A stretch of DNA of 17,232 nucleotides from Anaerococcus sp. (GCF_030825785.1 NZ_JAPJPG010000034.1:1-17232), one strand, 5' to 3'; counted from the stretch's first letter, positions 7,682-15,293 are shown. Numbers and translations: made by a program. The notes: generated by a model not told the origin, from the letters alone.

Positions 7682-8361
7682 AGTTAATTGCATCTGACTT
7701 TGACGGGACAATTTTCATTGATGGAAAAATTAAAACAGAAGATATAAAGGCCATAAGAGATTTCCAAGCTAAGGGGAATCTCTTTGGCCTTGTAACAGGT
7801 AGGAGCTACCATTCCCTCGTTGTTTTAATAGAAGGAAAGCTTGCACCAGACTTTGTCATAGCCAACAACGGATCACATATTTTTGTAAAAAACGGCAAAA
7901 AGATGACAGAAATTCTAAAATATTCACTAGATAAGGATAAGGTTAGAGATGTAATAGACTACTATGGAACTACTTTCTCAACCAAGCTTTTTACAGACAA
8001 GGATAGGGCGGTAGATGATATTCGAGGCTTAAGAGAAGGCGAAGAAATCCTATCTCTTGCAATATATTCAGACCATATGCTAGAAAATCCCTTCCAAGAA
8101 GACTTCTCCTTCCACAAATCAATAGGGGTCATAGACGTAATTAACTCTGCTGTGAGCAAGCAAACAGGGATAGAGTTTATCAAGGACTTCTATGGATTTG
8201 ATAAGGAAATAATAGCAATAGGAGATGACTTCAACGACATTGAGTTTTTAAGCAATACATCTCTTTCCTACAGCCTTGATTATGTTACTAATAAAGAGGT
8301 GAGGAAGGTATGTAATTTCAGTGTAAGATCTGTGGCAGAGCTTATATCAAATCTAATGTAG
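7678..8361 (+). CDS. HAD superfamily IIB (Cof-type) phosphatase
   Basis: A 227-residue hydrolase. Motif I is DFDGT (nucleophile Asp7, Asp9) and motif II Thr lies in LVTGRS. The KQTGIEF segment supplies the motif III Lys. GDDFND (182-187) is the Mg-binding motif IV of Cof/IIB phosphatases, which act on sugar phosphates, FMN or similar metabolites. It is about 40 residues shorter than most Cof proteins; the shortening appears to be in the cap domain between about residues 75 and 155. It starts within the ATGA overlap with the deaminase and is the last gene of the operon. No clear terminator is seen after it. Substrate unknown. Confidence 0.88.
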   Translation: MKLIASDFDGTIFIDGKIKTEDIKAIRDFQAKGNLFGLVTGRSYHSLVVLIEGKLAPDFVIANNGSHIFVKNGKKMTEILKYSLDKDKVRDVIDYYGTTFSTKLFTDKDRAVDDIRGLREGEEILSLAIYSDHMLENPFQEDFSFHKSIGVIDVINSAVSKQTGIEFIKDFYGFDKEIIAIGDDFNDIEFLSNTSLSYSLDYVTNKEVRKVCNFSVRSVAELISNLM

Positions 8362-9007
8362 ATTATGTGAGTCATCTATAAAACTCTATAAGATTCAATT
8401 TAGGTTAGAATTTGCTAATATATAATTTTGCTAGATAATACTTAAAGATTTGATAAAATGACTGCCCTTTTAAAATCATAAAAGTTAGAAACATAGGTGA
8501 GTTTGTGCCTATATATATTTTCTCTTTTGGAGAAGAAGTGCTTAAGTCCCATGTACAGGCATATGAGGCTCATCGGATGCAATTATGTCATAGGGTACTA
8601 GTGCGGAATACAGGAATTATGTGCAGTTTATGAAGACTTTTAAGTGAATATATCTTAGAAAAAGTAGGAGAATCTATAGGCACAAAAATTGTGTTTGTGT
8701 AGCTTAATGCAATGATTCTTCTATGGAAAACATGACTAAACATTATGCTAATCACTTGTGAATTATATTATAAGTTGGAAGATTAAAGAAATCTAAGAAC
8801 TCTTGTAAGTTAAAGGGAATCTGCAGCGTTATTACAATAGGTGTTTATCTAAGACTAATGGTAGGTTCATGCTTATTTGTAGAAATCTACCTAGAAATAG
8901 AAGAAAAGACCTTGCTAATCTAATAGTAAACTACACACATCAAGCGATTGGGATAAGGATAAGGGAGATTAAAACTTGATTAATACGGATTAATAGAGAG
9001 GTTAGTT
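8362..9007. other. Gene-free 646-nt intergenic region with an inverted repeat
   Basis: No open frame on either strand is supported by a ribosome site and length. TTTGTGCCTATA (8502-8513) and TATAGGCACAAA (8675-8686) are perfect 12-bp inverted copies 161 nt apart. Short stop-free stretches, such as one ending near 8979 (NYTHQAIGIRIREIKT), hint at a decayed gene, but I cannot match it to a family. No convincing promoter for the gene at 9008 was identified. Confidence 0.5.
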
Positions 9008-9511
9008 GTGGAAAAAATAGTACGAGATTTACAAAATATACACTACTGGAAAGAAAAAATTGAAGAGGATAGGAATTTTTCTATAAATTTGTTGAAATTT
9101 GAAGTTGTGCAGGGGAATATTTTCCTGTCAAACTTAGTTGATGCTGATAGGGATGCATACTTAGTTTGTATAGAATTTGAAATTAAGGAAACAGAAGAGA
9201 TTGTATCTTATTTTAAAGGGGTCTTTCATTATAAAATATTTGGAAACCTTTTATCTGAGAACCCAGACATGAAAAAAATTTTTGACGATGTGATTTCTAA
9301 AACTGAAAGAGCCGATGTTATTTTGTCTATGGTATATTTAGATGACACAGAGGTAAAATATTTTGATTTAAAACCAGCTACTACTATGGTCATGCTTAAT
9401 TCGAAGTTTTATGATAAGGAAAATATATTTGGAAACCTGCAAGAAATAACTAGGGTTGAGACATTTGAATTTTTCGAAGGAGGAAAGCTTGAAGAATTTC
9501 TTACATCATAA
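9008..9511 (+). CDS. Hypothetical protein coupled to GntR/UTRA regulator
   Basis: I do not recognise this 167-residue protein. It is soluble in character, acidic, with no signal peptide, membrane helix or obvious catalytic motif. Alternating hydrophobic stretches (INLLKFEVVQGNIFLSNLV, AYLVCIEFEI, ADVILSMVYLDD, TTMVMLNSKFY) suggest a mainly beta or alpha/beta fold. The start is GTG at 9008 with AGAGAGG 6 nt upstream. Its last 23 nt overlap the regulator gene, whose ribosome site lies within it, so the two proteins are almost surely made together. Coupling suggests a partner or effector of the regulator, or an accessory protein of the neighbouring PTS pathway; both are inference. Confidence 0.75.
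   Translation: MEKIVRDLQNIHYWKEKIEEDRNFSINLLKFEVVQGNIFLSNLVDADRDAYLVCIEFEIKETEEIVSYFKGVFHYKIFGNLLSENPDMKKIFDDVISKTERADVILSMVYLDDTEVKYFDLKPATTMVMLNSKFYDKENIFGNLQEITRVETFEFFEGGKLEEFLTS
9477..9491 (+). promoter_or_regulatory. Ribosome site that sets a TTG start
   Basis: AAGGAGG (9477-9483) is followed after 5 nt by TTG (9489-9491). This perfect site inside the upstream gene selects the TTG over an in-frame TTG 33 nt earlier that has none. Confidence 0.8.
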
Positions 9512-10202
9512 AGTAGAAGAATACCTTTTGTCAGAAATAAAAAATAGAAATTTAAAACCAGGAATGAAAATCTCCTCAGAAAGAGAGCTTGCGGACAAAT
9601 TTAATGTAAGCAGGATGACAGTCAAGTATGCTATCGATAAACTTGTAGATAGTAGGATTTTAATTAAGGTTCAAGGTAAGGGCACTTATGTATCAAATAA
9701 TTTAAATTACAACGGTAGAATTATCCTTTCAGATGACAATCCCATTTCAATTAAACATGAGAACATAGTTCTAGGAAAATCTTCGTCTGACTATGTTCAA
9801 AAATTTAAACTTTTATATAATCAGAATAATTTGAATAAAATATTCAAAAAATATTATGATTTTTATGAATTAAATAGAATAAGGTTTGCTGATGATAGCA
9901 CCTATGGAGTTGAATATTGCTATTTTCCCTTTGATATTTTTAAAGATGCTATAAGGTATGATTTTTCCAAGATATCTATCTATGATTATATGGCCTATAA
10001 AAAGAACCTACCTATTAATTTTATTACAAAAATAGAAATTGTGAAAAATCCTGAAATTAGCAATATCTTAAATATAGATCTTAATAATTACATATATAAA
10101 GTGAGGTTTTTTGGCTTTAATAAAAAGAGGGACTTGGTAGAATATACCATTTCCTATATGAAAATGGATAGGGTGGAATTTAAAATTAATTACAAGCTAT
10201 AA
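9489..10202 (+). CDS. GntR family regulator with UTRA domain (HutC subfamily)
   Basis: The 237-residue product starts with a winged helix-turn-helix: LKPGMKISSERELADKFNVS, then RMTVKYAIDKLVDSRIL, with wing KVQGKGTYVSN (about residues 22-70). The remainder, about 90-237, has the UTRA ligand-binding layout, including YGVEYCYFPFDIF and a C-terminal VEYTISYMKMDRVEFKI strand pair. UTRA regulators sense sugar phosphates or amino-acid-derived ligands and usually act as repressors released by a pathway intermediate. It is immediately upstream of the SIS/PTS operon, whose promoter carries a HutC-like palindrome, so it is the likely local regulator. The start codon is TTG. A terminator separates it from the operon. 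Confidence 0.9.
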   Translation: MKNFLHHKVEEYLLSEIKNRNLKPGMKISSERELADKFNVSRMTVKYAIDKLVDSRILIKVQGKGTYVSNNLNYNGRIILSDDNPISIKHENIVLGKSSSDYVQKFKLLYNQNNLNKIFKKYYDFYELNRIRFADDSTYGVEYCYFPFDIFKDAIRYDFSKISIYDYMAYKKNLPINFITKIEIVKNPEISNILNIDLNNYIYKVRFFGFNKKRDLVEYTISYMKMDRVEFKINYKL

Positions 10203-10233
10203 TAAAAGATACTTATGAAAATTCAAGTGGTTT

Positions 10234-10263
10234 ATAAGCTGGTTTAAAAAACCTTATTTTTTT
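10234..10263 (+). terminator. Intrinsic terminator after the GntR/UTRA gene
   Basis: GGTTT (10241-10245) pairs with AAACC (10249-10253), extended by ATAA with TTAT across a small bulge, followed by a T tract to 10263. It separates the regulator transcript from the operon promoter. Confidence 0.6.
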
Positions 10264-10278
10264 ATAGAAACGATTGCA
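10264..10278 (+). promoter_or_regulatory. Catabolite-responsive (cre-like) element
   Basis: ATAGAAACGATTGCA fits the CcpA consensus WTGNAANCGNWNNCW with one mismatch (A for the first G). It overlaps the -35 box of the SIS/PTS operon promoter, where CcpA binding would repress. Functional binding is inferred. Confidence 0.5.
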
Positions 10279-10302
10279 TAAAGTTTTAGATTGTTATATC
10301 AT
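10274..10302 (+). promoter_or_regulatory. Promoter of the SIS/mannose-family PTS operon
   Basis: TTGCAT (10274-10279), 17 nt, TATCAT (10297-10302). Transcription should start near 10309, directly before the palindromic operator and about 37 nt before the first start codon. Confidence 0.7.
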
Positions 10303-10310
10303 AATGATAG

Positions 10311-10324
10311 AAACTATATAGTTT
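10311..10324 (+). promoter_or_regulatory. Palindromic operator for the GntR/UTRA regulator
   Basis: AAACTATATAGTTT is a perfect 14-bp palindrome lying at about +1 to +15, a classic roadblock position for a repressor. Its form fits the palindromes bound by HutC-subfamily GntR proteins. A wider perfect 11-bp inverted repeat, TTAGATTGTTA (10286-10296) and TAACAATCTAA (10324-10334), flanks it and overlaps the promoter spacer. Confidence 0.6.
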
Positions 10325-10345
10325 AACAATCTAATGGAGGTGATT

Positions 10346-11401
10346 ATGAAGAAAACAATGTTGGATTATATAAACAGTATTCCAGAATTAGTCACCGATA
10401 ATCTTCTGGATGAGTCTTTGACTAAAGAGTTTATAAACTTTTACAAAAAATCCGATGGGGATTTGATTTTAGTGGCATCTGGTTCATCTTTCAATGCTTG
10501 TATGTCAGTTAAATATGCCTTAAGAGACTTACTTGATAAGAATGTCGAGGTATTTACTGCTCACACCTTTAAATACTACGAAATGAATAAATATAAGGAT
10601 AAATTTATTTTGGTAGTAAGCCAGGGAGGAAAGTCAACCAATTGCATTGATCTAGTTGACAACCTAAAGACCAATGGCATAAAGGGAGCAGTGCTTACTT
10701 CAAATGTTGAAAGTGAGATAGGAAAGCATTCGGATAATGTTTTTGACTATGGTATAGGTATTGAAACAGTCGGATATGTTACAAGAGGCTATGTAGGCCT
10801 AATAGTATTTTTATTGAATTTTGCTATAAATTATAGGAATAAATCCTTGTCTGAAGACTTTCTTACAAGTTTGAGAAAAGATATAGAAAGTGCACACCTT
10901 ATCTTTGAAAACATTGTAAATAGGTCAAAAAACATATACCAAAGAGATAAGAAGGATATTCTATCAACTAAGATTGTCCATATAGTAAGTTCAGGTGATT
11001 GCCTAGGCCTTGCAAGGGAGGCTAGTTTAAAAATAAGCGAGACAACAAAAATACCTGCCATGTATTTTGAAGTTGAAGAGTACCTCCACGGGCCTAACCT
11101 TCAACTGACACCCGATTATACAATTGCCATAATTGATAACCTAGATGATACAAGTGATAGGGAATATGAATTGTTTAAGGCCTTAAAACAAGTGACTGAT
11201 AAATGTTATTTTATAACAGATAAGCAAATATCTGATGAAAACGTTATAGTTATCAGCTATGAAAACAAATTAACAAGGCTGATTTATTCTGTAGTGCCTT
11301 TCCAATTATTTTCATACTATGTAACAGAGACAATGGGTACTTGGAAAACTCATCCTTTGATGGAAAAATTTGATGATTCAATAGTTTCAAAAGCGAAGTA
11401 A
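10346..11401 (+). CDS. SIS-domain sugar-amine phosphate deglycase (GfrE-like, probable glucoselysine-6-phosphate deglycase)
   Basis: A 351-residue protein with two SIS (sugar isomerase) domains like the isomerase half of GlmS. The first phosphosugar loop is VASGSSFNA with VVSQGGKSTN. The second half has SSGDCLGLAREASLKISE and EEYLHGPNL. Glu232 and His248 are 16 residues apart, exactly as the catalytic Glu488 and His504 of E. coli GlmS. There is no glutaminase domain, so it is not GlmS. Such proteins cleave or isomerise amino-linked sugar phosphates. With a second FrlB-like SIS gene and a mannose-family PTS, the best fit is glucoselysine-6-phosphate deglycase. The start is ATG at 10346 because GGAGGTGAT lies just upstream; an ATG at 10334 in frame contains that site. 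It is the first gene of the operon. The exact substrate is inferred. Confidence 0.75.
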   Translation: MKKTMLDYINSIPELVTDNLLDESLTKEFINFYKKSDGDLILVASGSSFNACMSVKYALRDLLDKNVEVFTAHTFKYYEMNKYKDKFILVVSQGGKSTNCIDLVDNLKTNGIKGAVLTSNVESEIGKHSDNVFDYGIGIETVGYVTRGYVGLIVFLLNFAINYRNKSLSEDFLTSLRKDIESAHLIFENIVNRSKNIYQRDKKDILSTKIVHIVSSGDCLGLAREASLKISETTKIPAMYFEVEEYLHGPNLQLTPDYTIAIIDNLDDTSDREYELFKALKQVTDKCYFITDKQISDENVIVISYENKLTRLIYSVVPFQLFSYYVTETMGTWKTHPLMEKFDDSIVSKAK

Positions 11402-11420
11402 TAAATAATAGGAGTTTGAA

Positions 11421-12440
11421 ATGGGAAAAATATACAATTTTGACACAGAAAAATATTTAGAAGATGGAGTTGCAACTTACCAAAAGAGAGAAGATGTAGA
11501 AAAGCTAGCAGTTCAAATAGCTAAAGAAGGATTTGATAACCTTTACTTAATGGGTATTGGTGGTACGGAATTTGAATTTTACCACTTATATTATATGCTA
11601 GATAAGTATTTTGACATAGATGTTCATCTAATAAGTGCGGCTGACTATTTCCTAAAAAAAGATAAAAAATTAAGTAAAAAATCTTTAGTAGTTACAGCAA
11701 GTTCAAGTGGTAATACTGTTGAATTAATCAAGGCTGTTAAAGAATTCCAAGAAAGAGAAGTTAGAGTTGTATCGTTCACAAAATTAGATTCTGAACTTGC
11801 GAAATACTCTACACATGTAATTGAAGAAGCTGCTGTAACGGGCAAGGTAGAATTTTCCTACCTACTTCAAACTATCTTCCTATACAAAATATTAAATGAG
11901 ATGGGTCAATTTGACGACTATGAAGAATTTGCTGATCAATTAAAGGGAATCTTCAATAGCTTAGTAGGTATTAGAGAAAAATTTGACAAAAGAGCTGACC
12001 ATATAGCAAGCAAAATCTATGACGCTGAGCATACTATATTTACAGCATCTGGCGCCCTTTGGGGTGAATGTTTACTATATTCAATGTGTATCTTAGAAGA
12101 GATGCAATGGATTAGAACAAGGCCAGTAACAAGCTCTTTATTCTTCCATGGCACCTTAGAATTAGTAGAGGAAAACGTACCAGTATTTATTATAAAAGGT
12201 GAGGACGAATTTAGAGAGCAAGATAATAGGGTAGAAAATTTCTGTAAAAAAATAAACGCAGAGCACTATGTATTTGATACTCAAGAATTTGCACTTAATG
12301 GTATTGATAACAAGTTTAGAAAATACCTAACACCTTGGATCGCAACTGCTCTCCTAACAGAAAGAATGGGAAGAAATTACGCTAAATACACAAACCACAA
12401 CTTAGAATACAGAAGATATTATAGACAATTTGACTATTAA
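11421..12440 (+). CDS. SIS-domain deglycase (FrlB/GfrF-like, probable fructoselysine-6-phosphate deglycase)
   Basis: A 339-residue double SIS protein. The loops LMGIGGTEFEF and TASSSGNTVELI bind phosphosugar. The C-terminal half tracks E. coli FrlB as I remember it: FFHGTLELVEENVPVF against its HGPLEIVEPGVP, then an EDEFR segment, a LTPW segment and a terminal HNLEYRRYYRQFDY against NPDERRYYGGLVEY. Glu227 and His243 keep the 16-residue GlmS-type spacing, although the HGP motif is HGT here. FrlB-type enzymes split fructoselysine 6-phosphate into glucose 6-phosphate and lysine. It starts 19 nt after the first SIS gene with a modest GGAG site and ends 11 nt before EIIA. The family fit is good; the precise glycated amine is inferred. 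Confidence 0.78.
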   Translation: MGKIYNFDTEKYLEDGVATYQKREDVEKLAVQIAKEGFDNLYLMGIGGTEFEFYHLYYMLDKYFDIDVHLISAADYFLKKDKKLSKKSLVVTASSSGNTVELIKAVKEFQEREVRVVSFTKLDSELAKYSTHVIEEAAVTGKVEFSYLLQTIFLYKILNEMGQFDDYEEFADQLKGIFNSLVGIREKFDKRADHIASKIYDAEHTIFTASGALWGECLLYSMCILEEMQWIRTRPVTSSLFFHGTLELVEENVPVFIIKGEDEFREQDNRVENFCKKINAEHYVFDTQEFALNGIDNKFRKYLTPWIATALLTERMGRNYAKYTNHNLEYRRYYRQFDY

Positions 12441-12451
12441 AAGGCTAAGTT

Positions 12452-12865
12452 ATGAAAGTTTTGTTAGTAAGTCACGCCTATATGGCAAAGGGTGTGAAAT
12501 CAAGTGTAGAATTAATATTAGGCCCTCAAGAAAATTTGTTTGCCATGGCAGCTTATGTCGACCAGGAAACTCCTTTTGAAAAGGATATAATGAAATTTCT
12601 TGAGGAAAATAAAAATGACAAGTTAATAATAGTATCTGACCTTTTTGGCGGTAGTGTAAATAACGAGCTTATGAATCTTATCACTAATAAGGAAAATATA
12701 ATACTTATTACAGGGATGAACCTTATCCTTGTAATGAGTGTTCTTTTAGCAAGTGAAGATACTATAGATGATGAAATTGATGAAATAATTGAAAATTCAA
12801 AAAAAGGAATCCTAAAATGTCTTGTGTCAGATATAGAAGCTGATGTAGAATTGGACGACTTTTAA
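12452..12865 (+). CDS. PTS mannose-family EIIA component
   Basis: A 137-residue cytoplasmic phosphocarrier. The N-terminus MKVLLVSHAYMAKG places the phosphorylated histidine at His8, as in ManX-type EIIA. SDLFGGSVNNEL matches the conserved D-x-x-GGS-x-x-N segment and LITGMNLILVMSVLL the following helix. It takes phosphate from HPr and hands it to EIIB. It is a single domain, not fused to EIIB as in E. coli ManX. It is followed after 9 nt by EIIB. Confidence 0.93.
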   Translation: MKVLLVSHAYMAKGVKSSVELILGPQENLFAMAAYVDQETPFEKDIMKFLEENKNDKLIIVSDLFGGSVNNELMNLITNKENIILITGMNLILVMSVLLASEDTIDDEIDEIIENSKKGILKCLVSDIEADVELDDF

Positions 12866-12874
12866 GGAGATACC

Positions 12875-13342
12875 ATGATAAAATTATTAAGAATTGACCA
12901 TAGGCTCTTACATGGACAAGTAGCCTTCTCATGGTCACAGAGCTTAGATGCAAATGCAATTTTGTTAGCGAATGATGAGCTAGTCCATGATAGGCTAAGG
13001 CAAAATGTAATTAAATTTTCAAAACCTGCTGGAGTTAAGGTAATAGCTAAAACTATAGAAGATTCTATCAAGGCTATAAAGTCTGGGGTAACGGATAAAT
13101 ACAATTTATTTATTATAGTTGAAAGTATTGCTGATTGTGAACAAATAGTAAATGCACTAGATATTAAAGAAGTAAATCTAGGAGGTACTTATCCTCACGA
13201 AGGCTATGATAAGCTTGCAGTTGCTGTTTATGCAAATGAAGAAGATAAAGATATACTAAGAAACATGATCTCAAAAGGCGTGGATGTATATATTCAAGGC
13301 GTACCATCTAGTAATAAGGTTGATGTAGAAGATGTAATTTAA
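12875..13342 (+). CDS. PTS mannose/fructose/sorbose-family EIIB component
   Basis: A 155-residue phosphotransferase that passes phosphate to the incoming substrate at the membrane complex. RIDHRLLHGQV is the family RIDDRLIHGQV motif with phosphorylated His13. VNLGGTYP and the VDVYIQGVPSSNKV end are also conserved in ManX/LevE/SorB EIIB proteins. AAGGAG precedes the ATG directly after the EIIA stop. Length is slightly under the usual 160-165 residues. Confidence 0.94.
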   Translation: MIKLLRIDHRLLHGQVAFSWSQSLDANAILLANDELVHDRLRQNVIKFSKPAGVKVIAKTIEDSIKAIKSGVTDKYNLFIIVESIADCEQIVNALDIKEVNLGGTYPHEGYDKLAVAVYANEEDKDILRNMISKGVDVYIQGVPSSNKVDVEDVI

Positions 13343-13352
13343 AGGAGATTAT

Positions 13353-14144
13353 ATGTTACGAGAAACAATGCTTTTAGCACTTATAATGCTAATAGGTAGG
13401 GCGGAGTTCTTTCTAGGAACAGCTCTAATTCAAAGACCTATTGTTATTGGGCCACTAGTTGGACTTGTGCTTGGAGACTTTCAAGCAGGTTTAATAATGG
13501 GAGCAACTCTTGAACTTGCCTTTATTGGTGCAGTTAGTATAGGTTCTTATATACCACCAGATATGTTGTCAGGAACAGTATTGGGTGTTGCCTTTGCTAT
13601 AAAGGCCGGAAGTGGTCCTGAAGCTGCATTAACCCTTGGTATGCCAATAGCTAGTTTGATGCTAGCTCTTAGGACAATTATTGGGTCTCCACTACTAGTT
13701 GCCCTTGGCCACTTGGCTGATAAACACGTTGCTGATGGCAAATACAAAATGTTTAGTTTTGATGTTTTAGTAATTCCATTTTTTATAGAAATGATTACAT
13801 CATGCGTTGTGCCTATTGCTTACTATTTTGGTAGTGATGCTGTAACAAATGCCTTGGGTGGCATACCTGAATTCGTTACAACAGGGATAGAAATAGCCAC
13901 TGGAATGTTACCAGCTCTTGGTTTTGCTATGCTAGCACAAATGATAATGAACAAAAAGGTTGCTCCTTACTTCTTTATGGGTTACTTCCTACTAGCTTAC
14001 TTCTCAAATTCAGGATTAACAACCACAGGTATAGCTATATTCTCAATAATTATTGCAGCTATAGGCTTTTTTAAACAAGATGAAGTTCAAAACGTGGCCT
14101 ATAATAGTAGTGAACAGGAAGGGTATGTGTTAGATGAATTTTAA
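13353..14144 (+). CDS. PTS mannose-family EIIC component
   Basis: A 263-residue membrane subunit with about eight hydrophobic segments, which forms the substrate channel with EIID. RPIVIGPLVGLVLGDFQAG and GATLELAFIGAVSIGSYIPPD are highly characteristic of ManY/LevF-type EIIC, and a glycine-rich helix (GTVLGVAFAIKAG) follows. AAAGGAG sits 5 nt before the ATG. Its last 11 nt overlap EIID. The C-terminal tail (NVAYNSSEQEGYVLDEF) is short and polar. Confidence 0.95.
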   Translation: MLRETMLLALIMLIGRAEFFLGTALIQRPIVIGPLVGLVLGDFQAGLIMGATLELAFIGAVSIGSYIPPDMLSGTVLGVAFAIKAGSGPEAALTLGMPIASLMLALRTIIGSPLLVALGHLADKHVADGKYKMFSFDVLVIPFFIEMITSCVVPIAYYFGSDAVTNALGGIPEFVTTGIEIATGMLPALGFAMLAQMIMNKKVAPYFFMGYFLLAYFSNSGLTTTGIAIFSIIIAAIGFFKQDEVQNVAYNSSEQEGYVLDEF

Positions 14145-14970
14145 TAAGATAAAAAATCCAGATAGTATAATTACAAAAAAAGATTTAAGAAAATTAGGTT
14201 TCAGAACACTTCCAATGGAACACGCTTGGAACTATGAGAGAATGATGCACATGGGATATGCTTGGGCATTGATGCCTATTTTAAAGAAACTATATCCTGA
14301 AGATGAAAAATTCAAAGAAGCCCTAACCAGACACCTTGAATTTTACAATACAACCCCATTTATTATTAGTTTCCCTCTTGGTATCTCTGCCGCTATGGAA
14401 GAAGAAAGAGCTAATAATATGGATACATTTGATACCAAATCTATATCTGAAGTAAAAACAGCCCTGATGGGACCTCTTGCAGGAATAGGAGACTCAATAT
14501 TCTGGGGTACACTAAGGATTATTGCTACAGGTATTGGTACATCTCTAGCCCTACAAGGAAATATCCTAGGACCAATATTGTTTTTACTAACATGGAATGT
14601 ACCAAGTTTACTTTGTAGGTATATCTTATCATTTGTTGGTTTTAACCTTGGTACGGAAGTTATAACCCAGGCAAATGAACATGGGATAATGGAAAAATTA
14701 ACTAAGGCAGCTTCAATAGTAGGTCTAGCAGTGGCAGGATCCATGACAGCTGAAATGGTAAATGTGAATATAGGTTTTAGTTTAGGATCAGGAGAAGCAG
14801 CTACAACGATTCAAGAAATATTAGATGGTATTATACCAGGAATTCCTACCTTATTAATATTCTGGTTATCATGGGTTCTACTAAAGAAAAAAGTGAATCC
14901 ATTAATAATAATGCTAATAATGTTAGCTATCGGATTAATAGGAGCTTATACAGGTATCTTGGCTGTGTAG
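14134..14970 (+). CDS. PTS mannose-family EIID component
   Basis: A 278-residue membrane subunit. KKDLRKLGFRTLPMEHAWNY, the EFYNTTPFIISFPLGIS segment, EEERAN, and MGPLAGIGDSIFWGTLRIIA are signature stretches of ManZ/LevG EIID. C-terminal helices end in LIMLAIGLIGAYTGILAV. It overlaps EIIC by 11 nt, which ensures balanced synthesis. It is the last gene of the PTS set; a hairpin with T run follows 26 nt after the stop. Confidence 0.95.
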   Translation: MNFNKIKNPDSIITKKDLRKLGFRTLPMEHAWNYERMMHMGYAWALMPILKKLYPEDEKFKEALTRHLEFYNTTPFIISFPLGISAAMEEERANNMDTFDTKSISEVKTALMGPLAGIGDSIFWGTLRIIATGIGTSLALQGNILGPILFLLTWNVPSLLCRYILSFVGFNLGTEVITQANEHGIMEKLTKAASIVGLAVAGSMTAEMVNVNIGFSLGSGEAATTIQEILDGIIPGIPTLLIFWLSWVLLKKKVNPLIIMLIMLAIGLIGAYTGILAV

Positions 14971-14996
14971 TAAAAATAAAAAATAATGTGCTTATG

Positions 14997-15047
14997 AACT
15001 GACCCCCAAAGTTAGATATAAAAATTAACACATGGAGGTCAGTTTTT
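14997..15047 (+). terminator. Hairpin terminator of the PTS operon (IS-derived?)
   Basis: AACTGACCCCCA (14997-15008) pairs with TGGAGGTCAGTT (15033-15044) with one mismatch, with GTTA/TAAC pairing inside the loop, and runs into TTTTT. It lies 26 nt after the EIID stop. Confidence 0.6.
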
Positions 15048-15264
15048 AAGTTAGAAAAATATATTTAATAAGCTTATTATATCAATATTCTTTGCGTATC
15101 CTGGTTTTCCAAGTTAAATTATCCTAAATGAAATTTCAAGTGCTTATAAAAAAGATGTTTTATCAAATTAAATTATCTTTAGAATTATAAGTGAAGAGGA
15201 TATGATTTCTGTAGATATCTATAGAATCAATATCCCTTGAAATATTCGAAGTCTAAAATACCAT

Positions 15265-15293
15265 TTGAAGAGTTTATGAGTTTAGTATATTCT
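15265..15293 (+). promoter_or_regulatory. Candidate promoter of the HAD-IA gene
   Basis: TTGAAG (15265-15270), 17 nt, TATTCT (15288-15293). It is a moderate match only, about 45 nt before the start codon. Confidence 0.3.

Noticed and set aside
8900..8979. Short frame ending NYTHQAIGIRIREIKT as a transposase remnant
   Set aside because: No catalytic motif or family resemblance that I can defend; kept only as a note in the intergenic entry.
9456..9488. Earlier TTG start for the GntR/UTRA regulator
   Set aside because: It lacks a ribosome site; the TTG at 9489 has a perfect AAGGAGG 5 nt upstream and gives the normal N-terminus of the family.
10334..10345. ATG start at 10334 for the first SIS gene
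   Set aside because: It would contain the GGAGG that serves the ATG at 10346.
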